This document shows, piece by piece, positions 33,901-43,939 of a DNA stretch of 64,000 nt. Each line of letters begins with the position of its first letter. Positions within the stretch are counted from its first letter, which is position 1. The DNA comes from Aralia elata. Lineage: Eukaryota > Streptophyta > Magnoliopsida > Apiales > Araliaceae. The stretch covers positions 69,294,358-69,358,357 of the forward strand of contig CM068377.1 of NCBI GenBank assembly GCA_034770075.1, given 5' to 3'. Position numbers and translations under genes: made by a program. The notes below the pieces were generated by a model, which was given only the letters and a program-made list of their open reading frames with translations, made no database searches and was not told the origin of the DNA.

Positions 33901-35479
33901 AGCAGACGCGTTAAGTAGGAAGAACCAAGAAAAGTTGAATATAATCACCAACAACGAAGTACTGATAAAAGAGTTTAACAAACTTGAGATCGAGGTAAGA
34001 GTTCCAGTGAATTCTACCCAAAGGTTATTTGTTGTGGATAATGGTTTAACTTTGTTGGAGAAAGTCAAGAGACTACAGGAGACAGATGTAGAGTGTCAAA
34101 AGTGTAAGGCTGAAATAACCCATAAAAAGAATGTCAAATTTAGAGTGGACAAAGATGGAGTACTAATATACGAAAATAGAATTTGGGTACCTTCAGTACA
34201 AGAACTAAAAGACGAAATACAAAATGAAGCCCACAGTTCTAAATTCGCTGTACATGCAGGGAGTACAAAAATGTACAAAGACTTGAGCTAATATTTTTGG
34301 TGGTCTAACATGAAAAGAGAAATAGTAGAGTGGGTAAGTAGATGTTTAACGTGTCAAAGGGTTAAAGCTGAACACCAAAAGCCGAGTGGATTATTACAAC
34401 CCTTAGAAATTCATGAGTGGAAATGGGAGCATATTACCATGGATTTTATTATAGGTCTTCCAAATACACAGAAAGGTCACAATGCCATTTGGGTAATTGT
34501 AGATCGTCTTACCAAATCAGCTCATTTTCTAACCATCAAAATCAACTTCAGTCTTGACCAGTTAGCCAAACTTTACATCAATGAAATTATTTCTAGACAT
34601 GGAGTCCCTGTTTCTATAGTATCAGACCGAGATCCACGATTTACTTCAAATTTTTGGACAAGTCTCCAGAAAAATTTAGGAACTCCGTTAAGATTAAGCA
34701 CAACATACCATCCACAAAATGACGGTCAGAGTGAGAGAACCATTCAAACATTGGAAGATATGTTGCGCGCTTGCATCATGGATTTCAAAGGAAGTTGGGA
34801 AGATCAATTACCTTTGGTAGAATTTGCCTACAACAATAGCTACCATGCCAGCATAGGAATGCCATCATTTGAAGCTTTATATGGAAGAAAATGTAGGACG
34901 CCTTTATGTTGGGACGAGGTTGGTGAACGACAAATGCTAGGACCCGAAATAGTTCAACAAACCGTTAAGGTAGTTCGAATTATATGAGGAAGATTACAAG
35001 TGTCTCAAGATCGACAGAAGAAATATGTAGATCAACACAGGAAGCTACAAGATTTCGATATCGGTAGTCACGTGTTTTTAAAAGTTTCTCCGTGGAAGGG
35101 CAAAATACGTTTCGGCAATAAAGGAAAATTGAGTCCACGATTTATTGGACTATTCCAAATATTAAGAAAGATAGGTGAAGTAGCTTATGAGGTAGCCTTA
35201 CCTCCTGAGTTAGAACATATCCATAACGTGTTTCTTGTGTCCGTGTTACGACCATACAAACCTGATTATAAACATGTTATCGATTACGAACCTATTCAGA
35301 TCGAGAAAGATTTATCTTATGAGGAAGTTCCTATCGAAATCATAGATAGGAAAGAACAACATCTACGAAATAAAGTGATCCCTTCAATTAAAGTTATATA
35401 GAGGAATCAAAACATAGAGGAAGCTACGTGGGAACTCGAGAGTAAAATGCGAGATAATTACCCACACTTGTTTTTATAA
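30999..35479 (+). pseudogene. Tekay-A gag-pol, main part
   Basis: A single plus-strand frame follows on from 15206-15290. Gag is first (FWWETTKTRAGEGIIPWVRF, about 31220-31280), then knuckles CYSCGQEGYYSSDC (31819-31860) and CYICGATGHISRNC (about 31902-31945). Protease has LFDSGATCSFVS (about 32138-32170). RT has YHQLKVRKED (about 32970-33000) and VFIDDILVYS (33140-33170). RNase H opens with VVYSDASHKGLGCVL. Integrase has the CLTCQ finger, MDFIIGLP, SDRDPRF and a Glu in GQSERT, so the DDE residues remain. The C terminus (EEATWELESKMRDNYPHLF) is chromodomain-like, as in Tekay. Stops at 31355, 31883, 34289, 34985 and 35399 inactivate it; each is a single C-to-T-type change. The element would otherwise encode all enzymes for its own retrotransposition. 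Confidence 0.93.
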
Positions 35480-35513
35480 TCTGTACCGTAATTTCGAGGA
35501 CGAAATTCTTATT

Positions 35514-35525
35514 AGTGGGGGTGAA
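35514..35525 (+). other. Polypurine tract of Tekay-A
   Basis: AGTGGGGGTGAA lies immediately before the 3' LTR start TGTAATATT at 35526, following the conserved CGAGGACGAAATT motif typical of Ty3/gypsy 3' ends. Confidence 0.85.
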
Positions 35526-35852
35526 TGTAATATTCCGAACCCTAATAAGATTTGTATATGTAAATTATGTGTTTAATAAATGAATTTTCAGGATCTGACT
35601 TTGTATTATGTGATTGTGTATTTTATTAAACAATTAGGTCAAATAAAATTTTTTTGCCAAGCAGCTGTGTCGTGCTTAATCGGACAAAATGATTTGTCGT
35701 GCTTCCGGCGAATTCACCGAGAAGCGTCTCGGCAAATTATTTTTGTAAGCTGCTGTGTCGTGCTTGGAAATGACGAAGTGCTTTGTCGTGCTTCGGAGTT
35801 AATATAATATTATATTAACTGATAAAAATCTAAAATAAGTTAATTAGGGTTT

Positions 35853-37969
35853 TGTCGACGCCGGTTTCTCGCCTCTCTTTCGCGATGTTGTCCTTTTCCG
35901 ATTTTAGCCTTTATTATTAGATGATGTTTGGAAAAGGTCGGCATTGATGTCGACGGGGTTTTGAAAGATCGCTTTTTATGATGAGCCAATTAACCAGAGT
36001 CGCCAGTTGGTATATTTGAAATGGATGTACCAACTCATCCGAGTTTTCGTTTTTTTATAAATCGCTGGCTCATATGTGACTCCAAATTAATTGGTCTGCG
36101 AATCGAGATTCATAGAATTTGGGGGCTTGCTTAAGTGAGGGGAAGGTGTTAGGCACCCCTCGACTTCCGTGAAACACGGTTACCGCAATCTTGATGTTGT
36201 CCTATCCTTTAATTCATGAATTCCAGTACACAAACAAGGTGGGTTGGGGTTAAATGTGTGTGTATGCGAGCGTGTGTGTGTGTGTACCTATATGAATGTT
36301 GTGGTGAGTTTGTATGAAAGAATCATTTGAATTTTTAGGGAAAGTCGTGCTTTAATTTGGGAACGCTTCGGAGTGTCTTTTCGGCATACACGAGAAAGCT
36401 TTATGAAAAAGGTTTGATTTTAATTGTCAAAAATAGGAGATTTTCATTAGGTGTCGTTTTGGAAAAAATAGGAGTTTATTAAGCCTTAGAAAAAATAGGA
36501 ATCGAGATTTATACGTTGCTTTCATAAATGATGGGAAATTCCTAGGATCTCTTTCGCCCTATGTATCAAGGTTCAATAAAACATTTAGTTCTTTTTATAA
36601 AAAAAACCATTTTTGTGATATTTGAAAACAACTTCTTTTTAGCTTTCTCGTAGAATAGGAATCGACTTTCGTTAGCATTTCCAATTTTTAGCCTCGTGAT
36701 GCTAATATCCTACTTTGATTGATTTTAGAAAAATCTTTATCGTTTAATCCTTTGAAATCATTTTAGTGTCACGAAATCCAGCTAAAGCATAGATACGCGT
36801 CGGGGCCATCCATGGGCATGTAAGCCATTAAGACACCCTCCGAACGCCAACAATCACATATTCCACTATTACGGGGCCTTAAACCCGATTCTCGCCCTAA
36901 CGTCGTTTTAAGGCCCGACAATTACATGTTACAAACGAGCACCTTGAATCCATTACATATATCAAAACGTCCATCATCGGATTTGGACCACGGGGTCGCG
37001 TTCCTAGGCTCACACCCGATATTGCTACATACCCACAAAATGAATACTACAAAACTAATCCACACGGATTTACATAATACACCATGATATCCGAAAATGA
37101 CAATCTAAATAAATTACATCCACTAAATCATCATAAACAAACTAAAAACTTCACCAATCGGATATCCTTGGGTTATTAGGAAGAATTTTGTTCCGATGGA
37201 ACCCTCACTAATGATCCCTAATCCATGATGGTTCAACAAGATACATGAAAGTTACATCTAATTTAACCAATCAATATGATATGAATTGCTAAAACAAATA
37301 GAAATTTTCACCTTGCAATTGATCTCAAATGGATGTGAACTTGTGTATCTGAATAGGATAAGGAGTGTATTTGATATAATCAAAATCAAAAGAATTAAAT
37401 TCTCTCTTTTTCCTCTCTTTTCTTCCTATTTGATTGCAAAATTTCTCTTTTTTTTCTCTCTATTTCTGTGCTTCCTGTTGCTGAATTCTCCTTCTTCTCC
37501 AAAATTTCTTCCAACTCTCCACTCCCTGTATGCTGCACGAAACTGAGTTGAAATAGGCTGGCTGGCCGCCTGCCTTCCACTCACCCGATTTCGAGTTCCG
37601 TGTTTCGAGTTCCGTGTTTCGAGTTCCGTGTTTTCAAAAGGCGCACTATTTGGCCGCAGATCAATCCGCGGCTGGACGGTTTGACTTTCTTGTTTTTCGT
37701 GCCACGCCTCAATTTTCGTGCCGTAATGTCGGTTTTCGCTGACAGGCTCGTATTCTGCAATCCGGGAATTTCCGGGAGACGTGCCATCTTATTCGGGAAT
37801 GCCCGTTTCGGATGGCCTTATCCTCACGTCAGCCTCGGTCGCCAATCATTGCGGTGGTGTTGGACGTTCGCACTTGGGCCCATTCCTTTGCTCCCGCAAG
37901 CCGGTTCAATTGACGATTTTGCCCTCCTGTCATGGTTAGTATAGGGAACGCAAAAATTGGGTGTCTACA
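35853..37969 (-). repeat. 3' LTR of Tat-B
   Basis: 2,117 bp. It includes three copies of a CGAGTTCCGTGTTT unit (37590-37630), against two in the other LTR, and the inverted motif CCGCAGAT..ATCCGCGG at about 37653-37672. Confidence 0.92.
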
Positions 37970-37985
37970 GCTGCCCCTCTTTATC
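37970..37985 (-). other. Polypurine tract of Tat-B
   Basis: The minus strand reads GATAAAGAGGGGCAGC directly before the 3' LTR. It is identical in Tat-A and Tat-C. Confidence 0.88.
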
Positions 37986-38129
37986 ATTTTTATGCAATGC
38001 TTGAATGAAATGAACAGGATAAAGAATAGACACTCGATGCACGAATGACAATGCACCATGATGACAATACATACGTGATGCAAACCACATGACTGTAAGA
38101 TGCAATGGATGCAAAACGTCCGTAAAAGG

Positions 38130-38970
38130 GTGTCAATGCGGATGATCGTCTTGTCGGGGCCGGGTTTCGTTACCGGTCACCCATCTCGCAATCGCCGGTT
38201 ATCGTCGCCAGTCGATTGTCTCGTCGGGGCCGGGTATCGTCGCCGGTCACCCATCTCGTAACCCCCGGTTATCGTCGCCGGTTGGTTATCTTTGTCGGAG
38301 CCGGTTTTCGTCGCCGAACATCCATCTCGTAATCGCCGGTTATCGTCGCCGGTCGATTGTCTCGTCGGGGCCGGGTATTGTCGCCGGTCACCCACCTCGT
38401 AACCCCCGGTTATCGTTGCCGGTTGGTTATCTTTGTCGGAGCCGGTTTTCGTCGCCGGACATCCATCTCGTAATCGCCGGTTATCGTCGCCGGTCGATTG
38501 TCTCGTCGGGGCCGGGTATTGTCGCTGGTCACCCATCTCGTAACCCCCGGTTATCGTCGCCGGTTGGTTATCTTTGTCGGAGCCGGTTTTCGTCGGCGGA
38601 CATCCATCTCGTAATCGCCGGTTATCGTCGCCGGTCGATTGTCTTGTCGGGGCCGGGTATCGTCGCCGGTCACCCATCTCGTAACCCCCTGGTTATCGTC
38701 ACCGGTTGGTTATCTTTGTCGGAGCCGGTTTTCGTCGCCGGACATCCATCTCATAATCGTCGATTATCGTCGCCGGTCGATTGTCTCGTCGGGGTCGGGT
38801 ATCGTCGTCGGTCACCCATCTCGTAACCCCCGGTTATCGTCGCCGGTTGGTTATCTTTGTCGGAGCCGGTTTTCGTCGTCGGACATCCATCTCGTAATCG
38901 CCGGTTATCGTCGCCGGTCGATTGTCTCGTCGGGGTCGGGTATTGTCGCCGGTCACCCATCTCATAATTT
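38130..38970. repeat. 70/141-bp tandem repeats, Tat-B
   Basis: About twelve units of 70-71 bp alternate between two variants with a 141-bp period. The units share GGTTATCGTCGCCGG and GTCGGGGCCGGGTATCGTC. The same family and position occur in Tat-A (20805-21400) and Tat-C (62240-62425). Because 141 is a multiple of three, long artefactual frames run through on both strands. Confidence 0.9.
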
Positions 38971-39028
38971 ATTTTCACTAGACACATCAAACGGCTGCAA
39001 GGGAACCAAGGGGACCCATCAAGGCCAG

Positions 39029-39046
39029 CCGCAGATAGATCTGCGG
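39029..39046. promoter_or_regulatory. CCGCAGAT hairpin near antisense first exon
   Basis: CCGCAGATAGATCTGCGG forms a perfect 8-bp-arm inverted repeat with 2-nt centre. The same motif sits in every Tat LTR of the window. It lies about 160 bp before the proposed first splice donor of the antisense gene. Its role is unknown. Confidence 0.5.
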
Positions 39047-39670
39047 CCAAGATCGGTTTTTTAAGCGGCTCGCCACTTCCAGATCTGTCACTTTTAACTT
39101 CGTACCCACATAGATTCTTGCGATTTTGCTCGTTTGCAAGGTCCTTTTGTGGAGTTTTCCAACCTTTCTGCAAAAACTGCTCCGGTAGGATCGTTCTACG
39201 CGCTACAGGTAACACTTTAACCGTTCACTTTTAAATTTCGTCAATATTTTGCTATACATTTGGCTATTTACATGTTAGAGATATAAATGTATGCTTTACA
39301 ATGCTATGCTATGTATTATTGTATATACATGCTATGTATCAACTGTGTGAGTCCTATTTTATGCTCATGATACGGTCCCACATACTGTTGTTCATTTTTT
39401 GAAAGAAAATCATACATTATGGTCCTTTACATGCTGTAATTACACATATGAATGCAAATTTGATCTGTTTGAGGATTGGATTTAATGGAAAACATGTTTG
39501 GCTTATGCCTGGGATGTCCACTTTACAAACGGAACTCTGCCGATTTTTTTTTCTTGCACATATAATAACATGCATCATGTTGCATTAAGTCTACGATAAA
39601 TACTGGAATATTTGTGACACAATTTAAACAAGGGAACTTACCTTCTTCGTTGCCTGATATTCCATTTCAG
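39047..39670 (+). other. Proposed 5' untranslated exon and intron of antisense gene
   Basis: A donor at 39208/39209 (GCTACAG|GTAACA) and an acceptor at 39669-39670 (CCATTTCAG) would splice a leader exon directly onto the ATG at 39673, removing 462 bp. The region shows no coding frame otherwise. The splice model rests only on consensus sites and position. Confidence 0.45.
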
Positions 39671-41644
39671 CTATGGATCCCGACACTCCTAGTAGTTCTT
39701 CTGCGTCTCGGACATCGGGTGTTCGCCGTCGTAGGGCTGCACCTGCCCCTGTTCCTCCTCGGACCCGTCAGGCTCGCCGTTTGGCGGAGGCTGTCATCCG
39801 TCCCGATCATCCGGACGTTGAGGAGGCTGCACCTCTGGAGGTTGTGGCAGAGGGACCATCCTCCAGCACACCGGCTCCATCTACTCATCATGCTCCTTCT
39901 GGCGCCCCTGTGCAGATACCCGATCTTTTGGGTCGGGATCTCAGTCGTCACCCCTCGGCATCTCTTGTAGCTAATGAGGTATATTCAATTCCATTCTCAT
40001 TTCATTCTCAATTTCTCAATTCTCCTTTTATCTGGACTGACCCATTGGTGATTGTCCTAGGTGCCCGAGTTTACTCAGCCGAGGGGTAACTGGTTCAACA
40101 TATATTCCCTCTATACAGCTCTGCACAGCGAGTACCGGGCGGTGGTGGACTCCTGGGGCTTTCGTCACTTCTTCACCATTATTCCCCGCCAGTGCCCCTG
40201 GGGTTACATGAGGGCCTTATCTGAGCGCTAGTTCCACCAGACGCAGTCTCTTCACCTTCTTGACTGCGAGGTTGTGCTGACTCCCTGGGACTGGAGGTAC
40301 ATCACGGGCATTGAGTTCACTGGATTCCGCGTCCCTCTGGATCTTGATATCACTCCAGCGGAGGTCCGGGCTTTATTGGGCTTCGCCGCTGAGGACCGGG
40401 CCTTTAAGGCCCGTAGCATTCGGTCCGGTGCTTTGGCTGTCGATGCTGTCGGGGGTCTGTATGCACTGCCTATTCCAGCGGATCAGGGCACCCGGGACAT
40501 TCTGCTACGACGCTTGTTCCTGACCATTATGAGGGGTTGTTTCCTAGGGAACAACTCCTCCACCATTCATTTCAGCGTCATAGGGGCCGTCAGAGACGTG
40601 GACTGTATTAGTGACTATGATTGGGGGTCATTCACCTTTGCTTATTTCCTCCACGGTATGCGTCTACGCTCGGAGGGCCAGACAGATGCTTGACTCGGAT
40701 TCTATCACTTCCTGCTGGTGAGGTTTTTCTTCCTGTTCCTTATTGTATTTCCCGTCATTTCATTTCTCTTTCTGCTTTTGTTGGTTACTCATGCTCTGCC
40801 TTGTTCTGTTCAACAGTTCTGGGCCTACGAGCGTCTTCCCTGTCTGAGGCCCGTCACTACCCTCGGCTTGGATACCTATCCCCGGGGTCGGCGATGGCAC
40901 CACAGCACCCTGGAGGAGGTCCCAGTGTCTGGCAGCTTTGCCCATTGCCGCATTCAGCTGGAGCTGATCACTGCTGCAGGGGTCATCTGGAGGCCTTATC
41001 TTTCCGAGCATCTGGATGTGGGGTTCACAGATGGGTATCCTACCGGCCCGGAGTTCGCACTTTCCACCCGTCGCCTCACTTTCCAGAGTGTTGGAGGATG
41101 GGTGATGTACCTAGGGGAGCGCGCATTCAGAAGCGTTACTGGAGAGATCTGCATCCCTCATTCCCTTCCTTTCACTACCTCCTGGCCGCTGGATTCTCAG
41201 CCTTCGGAGATCATGCTTGCAGGGGAGGACGGCGGGATGCTATCGACGGGTCCCAGTACGAGTGATGCTTTCCGTACTTGGTGGGTGCCCCGCACCATCG
41301 GTCCTCAGACCCGGGCCACATTCTTCCTCGGGGATATGGTCCCCGGTTCAGTGATGATGACGGACTGGGCAACTTGCGTTCGGAGCCCTACCCATGCTGA
41401 GCAGATCGCCACTCTGACCCGTCAGGTAGACCATCTGTCCCTATATCTTCGGGTGTTGGGCCGGACTCCAGAGGATGCTTATGCCTACGATCCTGACGGT
41501 GCGGGTTATGATGCGGGCCCGAGCTCATCTGATGCCACAGCGCAGCCGTATATCCCCGACATGAACTTTGGGCCTCCGACTTCGACGACCCCAGAGGATC
41601 AGTTCGAGGATCCCGCTTTCATAGATGAGATTGATTTTATTTAG
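39671..41644 (+). pseudogene. Antisense gene 1: Plant Mobile Domain-like, spliced
   Basis: A plus-strand gene lies inside minus-strand Tat-B. Exon 1 (ATG 39673-39978) encodes a Ser/Pro/Arg-rich N terminus. A GT-AG intron at 39979-40060 (82 bp) leads to exon 2 (40061-40717), and an intron at 40718-40816 (99 bp) leads to exon 3 (40817-41644). Both introns are phase 0 and the frames join. The product would be about 595 residues. Exon 2 has TPWDWRYITGIEFTG and a following hydrophobic pattern, and exon 3 opens FWAYERLPCL; this layout is that of the Plant Mobile Domain (PMD, formerly aminotransferase-like). PMDs occur in host silencing proteins such as MAIN/MAIL1 and in plant transposons. In-frame stops at 40229-40231 (TAG) and 40691-40693 (TGA) break it. 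Function in the element is unknown. Confidence 0.72.
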
Positions 41645-41837
41645 ATCAGGATAAGATAAGGCCTTTGTACCTGCACCTGTTTAGTTTTATTTTTTTATTT
41701 TTTTATTTTTTTCATTTTATGCACTATGTACTGAACTCATTTACTCATTTATGCACAGCTTTTATCTTTTATGTCTATGAAATTCATTCGCTCTATTATT
41801 AACTGTATGATGCATGCTTTTTATTTACGGATAGAGA

Positions 41838-43430
41838 ATGACCCCTGTACAGTCTTTTTGATACTATTTTTTCACAGATATCGTGGTACGTTTGGATTCC
41901 ATTCCTCCTACAGGGTTGGTCGGCAGTCTCCTCCGCTGGTTGGACAGTTTATCGCCGGCCGACAGGGTTATCACAGATGGCCTTTTGGGACATTCTTGGT
42001 CCTTACTATCTTTTCGGGTGCCAGCGGGCTTTGTGGAGGGTATTCTGAGCTATTGGACCCCTGCTCGTCAGGTGTTCAGATTAGGGACAGTAGAGTTGAC
42101 CCCCACCCTCGAGGAGTATGCTTGCTTTACCGGTCTGCCTTTGGATGGTCCTTGTGCCAGGGTTACAATTGGTTCCATGCGCCGTCAATTCTTGACTTTC
42201 ACCAGTTTGCGGAGGGCTGTCTTGTTACCGGTGATCACATCCGACCATATGGTTCCCCTTCAGTTCTTGATTGACCGATTTGGCTCACCTGACAGTTTTC
42301 GTCTTTTTCTCGGTGATTTTTCCGTGTCCGAGGAGCGCTGGGATGCCTTGAGAGTGGACGTTCTGATGGCCTGTGTCATCTCAGTTTTGTACTTGCCTGC
42401 AGGACCTGATCAGTTGGACATGCGGGTTGTCGCGGCCGTTCGAGCCCTTCGGGAGGATCACACCATTCTTCCCATGATATTGGCGAATACCTACATGTCA
42501 GCTTCATACTGTCAATCTTTCCGAGGCAGGGTATTCAGAGGGAGCTCGACCTTATTGTATATGTGGTTCATGAGTCATCTCAGTCCCATCGGCCATTTCC
42601 GTCGCCAAGGGTTTTGCTTCAGCCATGACATAACCACGCAGTTTTCGTTTCGTCCCGTGAGCTGTACTGATGTGGCCTCCTGGATATCATTTTTGTCGGT
42701 CGTCGAGGATCCCTTTCATCTCCTGGTCTATTCGGGCTATTGCTCCTTTATGAGCTTCTTGACTCACGTGCCCACCCTGGATTTCATCCCTATTGTCGGC
42801 CTGAGGGGCGTGACGACTTATCATCCCCTGGCGGTTATGGGGCAGTTTGATCAGACACAGGATTTACACCCTTTCGCGGGTGCAGCCGCCTACCGATTCC
42901 TTATATCATCCCGGACAGAGAGGGATCTACTGCAGGTATACGATCTTTGGTCCCGCCGGATCTTTGCCGAATATAGTGAGAGCTGTCACATCCAGACATT
43001 TGCTTATGTGCAGTGGTTGCGCGGAGACTTGGATCCGGCTGGTTTGAGTCAGACTGGGGGCTTTGATGACTCTGGAGTGATTTCTCCAGAGGATACCATA
43101 GACCACTCCATCTCAGCTGATCCTGCCCCAAGTCGGGTTACTGAGGATACCCGACTCCGCCTGGCCTTGATTACTGCTGAGGCCGAGAGGGATGCCGCTC
43201 TTGTCGAGAGAGATGATGCCATTCGGGCTAGAGACGCTGCCATTGCTGACAGAGAGGCCATTGTATTTCAGACCAGGGCAGTTGTAGATGCTCACTTTAG
43301 GACTGTCAGCCGAGCCACTACTTTACTGGATCGTATTGATATGATGGGGCAGCAAATTGCAGGAGATGCTGATGCTTCAGATCTATCTACCACCTTGTCC
43401 ATCATGCTTCAGCTAGTTTCAGATTTGTAG
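41838..43430 (+). CDS. Antisense gene 2: DUF7745-like protein
   Basis: A long plus-strand frame, open from 41862 to the TAG at 43430, follows gene 1. The conserved start is ATG at 41838 (MTPVQS, also in Tat-A and Tat-C), but here a TGA at 41859 follows. A GTG at 41883, or an acceptor (TTTTTTCACAG at 41877), are alternative ways in, so the N terminus is uncertain. The 515-residue open part has an N-terminal globular region with ELTPTLEEYACFTGLPLDG, the motif seen in plant DUF7745/PMD-related proteins. A C-terminal Ala/Glu/Arg coiled coil (about residues 420-470, ERDAALVERDDAIRARDAA) follows. It is more intact than gag or pol of the same element. No catalytic residues are evident. Its role may be as an accessory or silencing-interfering factor, which is inference only. 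Confidence 0.65.
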
Positions 43431-43939
43431 ATTATTTTATTTCCTGCATAGACTATGTTAGTTTCATCGGTTATCGAAAGGGAAATCTTGTAACAAAATG
43501 ACTTATATATATAGACATGCATTTAAATTTAGTCATTTTCCTTCTTGTCGTATCATTGCCTTTCATTGGATCTTCATTTTATCCAGTTGACCACGATTTT
43601 GACATTTCGCCTTCTTTCTCTTCTCAAGTTTTGATGGAGATCTGACAGATATTGTCGCACACCTTTTGATTTCATTGGATTGAATCTCAGATTTCGGATA
43701 ACTGTCTGGTTGGATCAGGGTTATGTCCTTTGGGATGAAGCTGGTTAGGCCGTTGGCTTCGGGAAGGTTTTGAGGGTGTAGGAAGGTTTTATCTGGCTGT
43801 CGAAAATTGGTTTTGGTTAGGGAAAGGATTATTATTTAAGGGGTCGGACCGCGCCATGATGGCTGCCTACGTACCCCCACAAGTTGGGAGATCAGGTCCT
43901 ACGTAGTTCGCTCTCAAAGGAAAAAAAGGAACTGATGAC
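43431..43939. other. Spacer between convergent antisense gene and pol
   Basis: This 0.5-kb stretch separates the two stop codons. Plus- and minus-strand transcripts would converge here. It has no frame or repeat I recognise; AT-rich sequence near 43431-43560 could hold the antisense polyadenylation site. Confidence 0.5.

Noticed and set aside
38177..38677. 166-residue minus-strand frame with 47-residue repeats
   Set aside because: The 141-bp repeat period is a multiple of three, so any stop-free unit gives a long frame. It is not conserved as a frame in Tat-A or Tat-C.
40621..41265. 214-residue frame overlapping antisense gene 1
   Set aside because: It is a different frame of the PMD-like region; the spliced frame with domain-like motifs and in-phase introns explains the sequence better.
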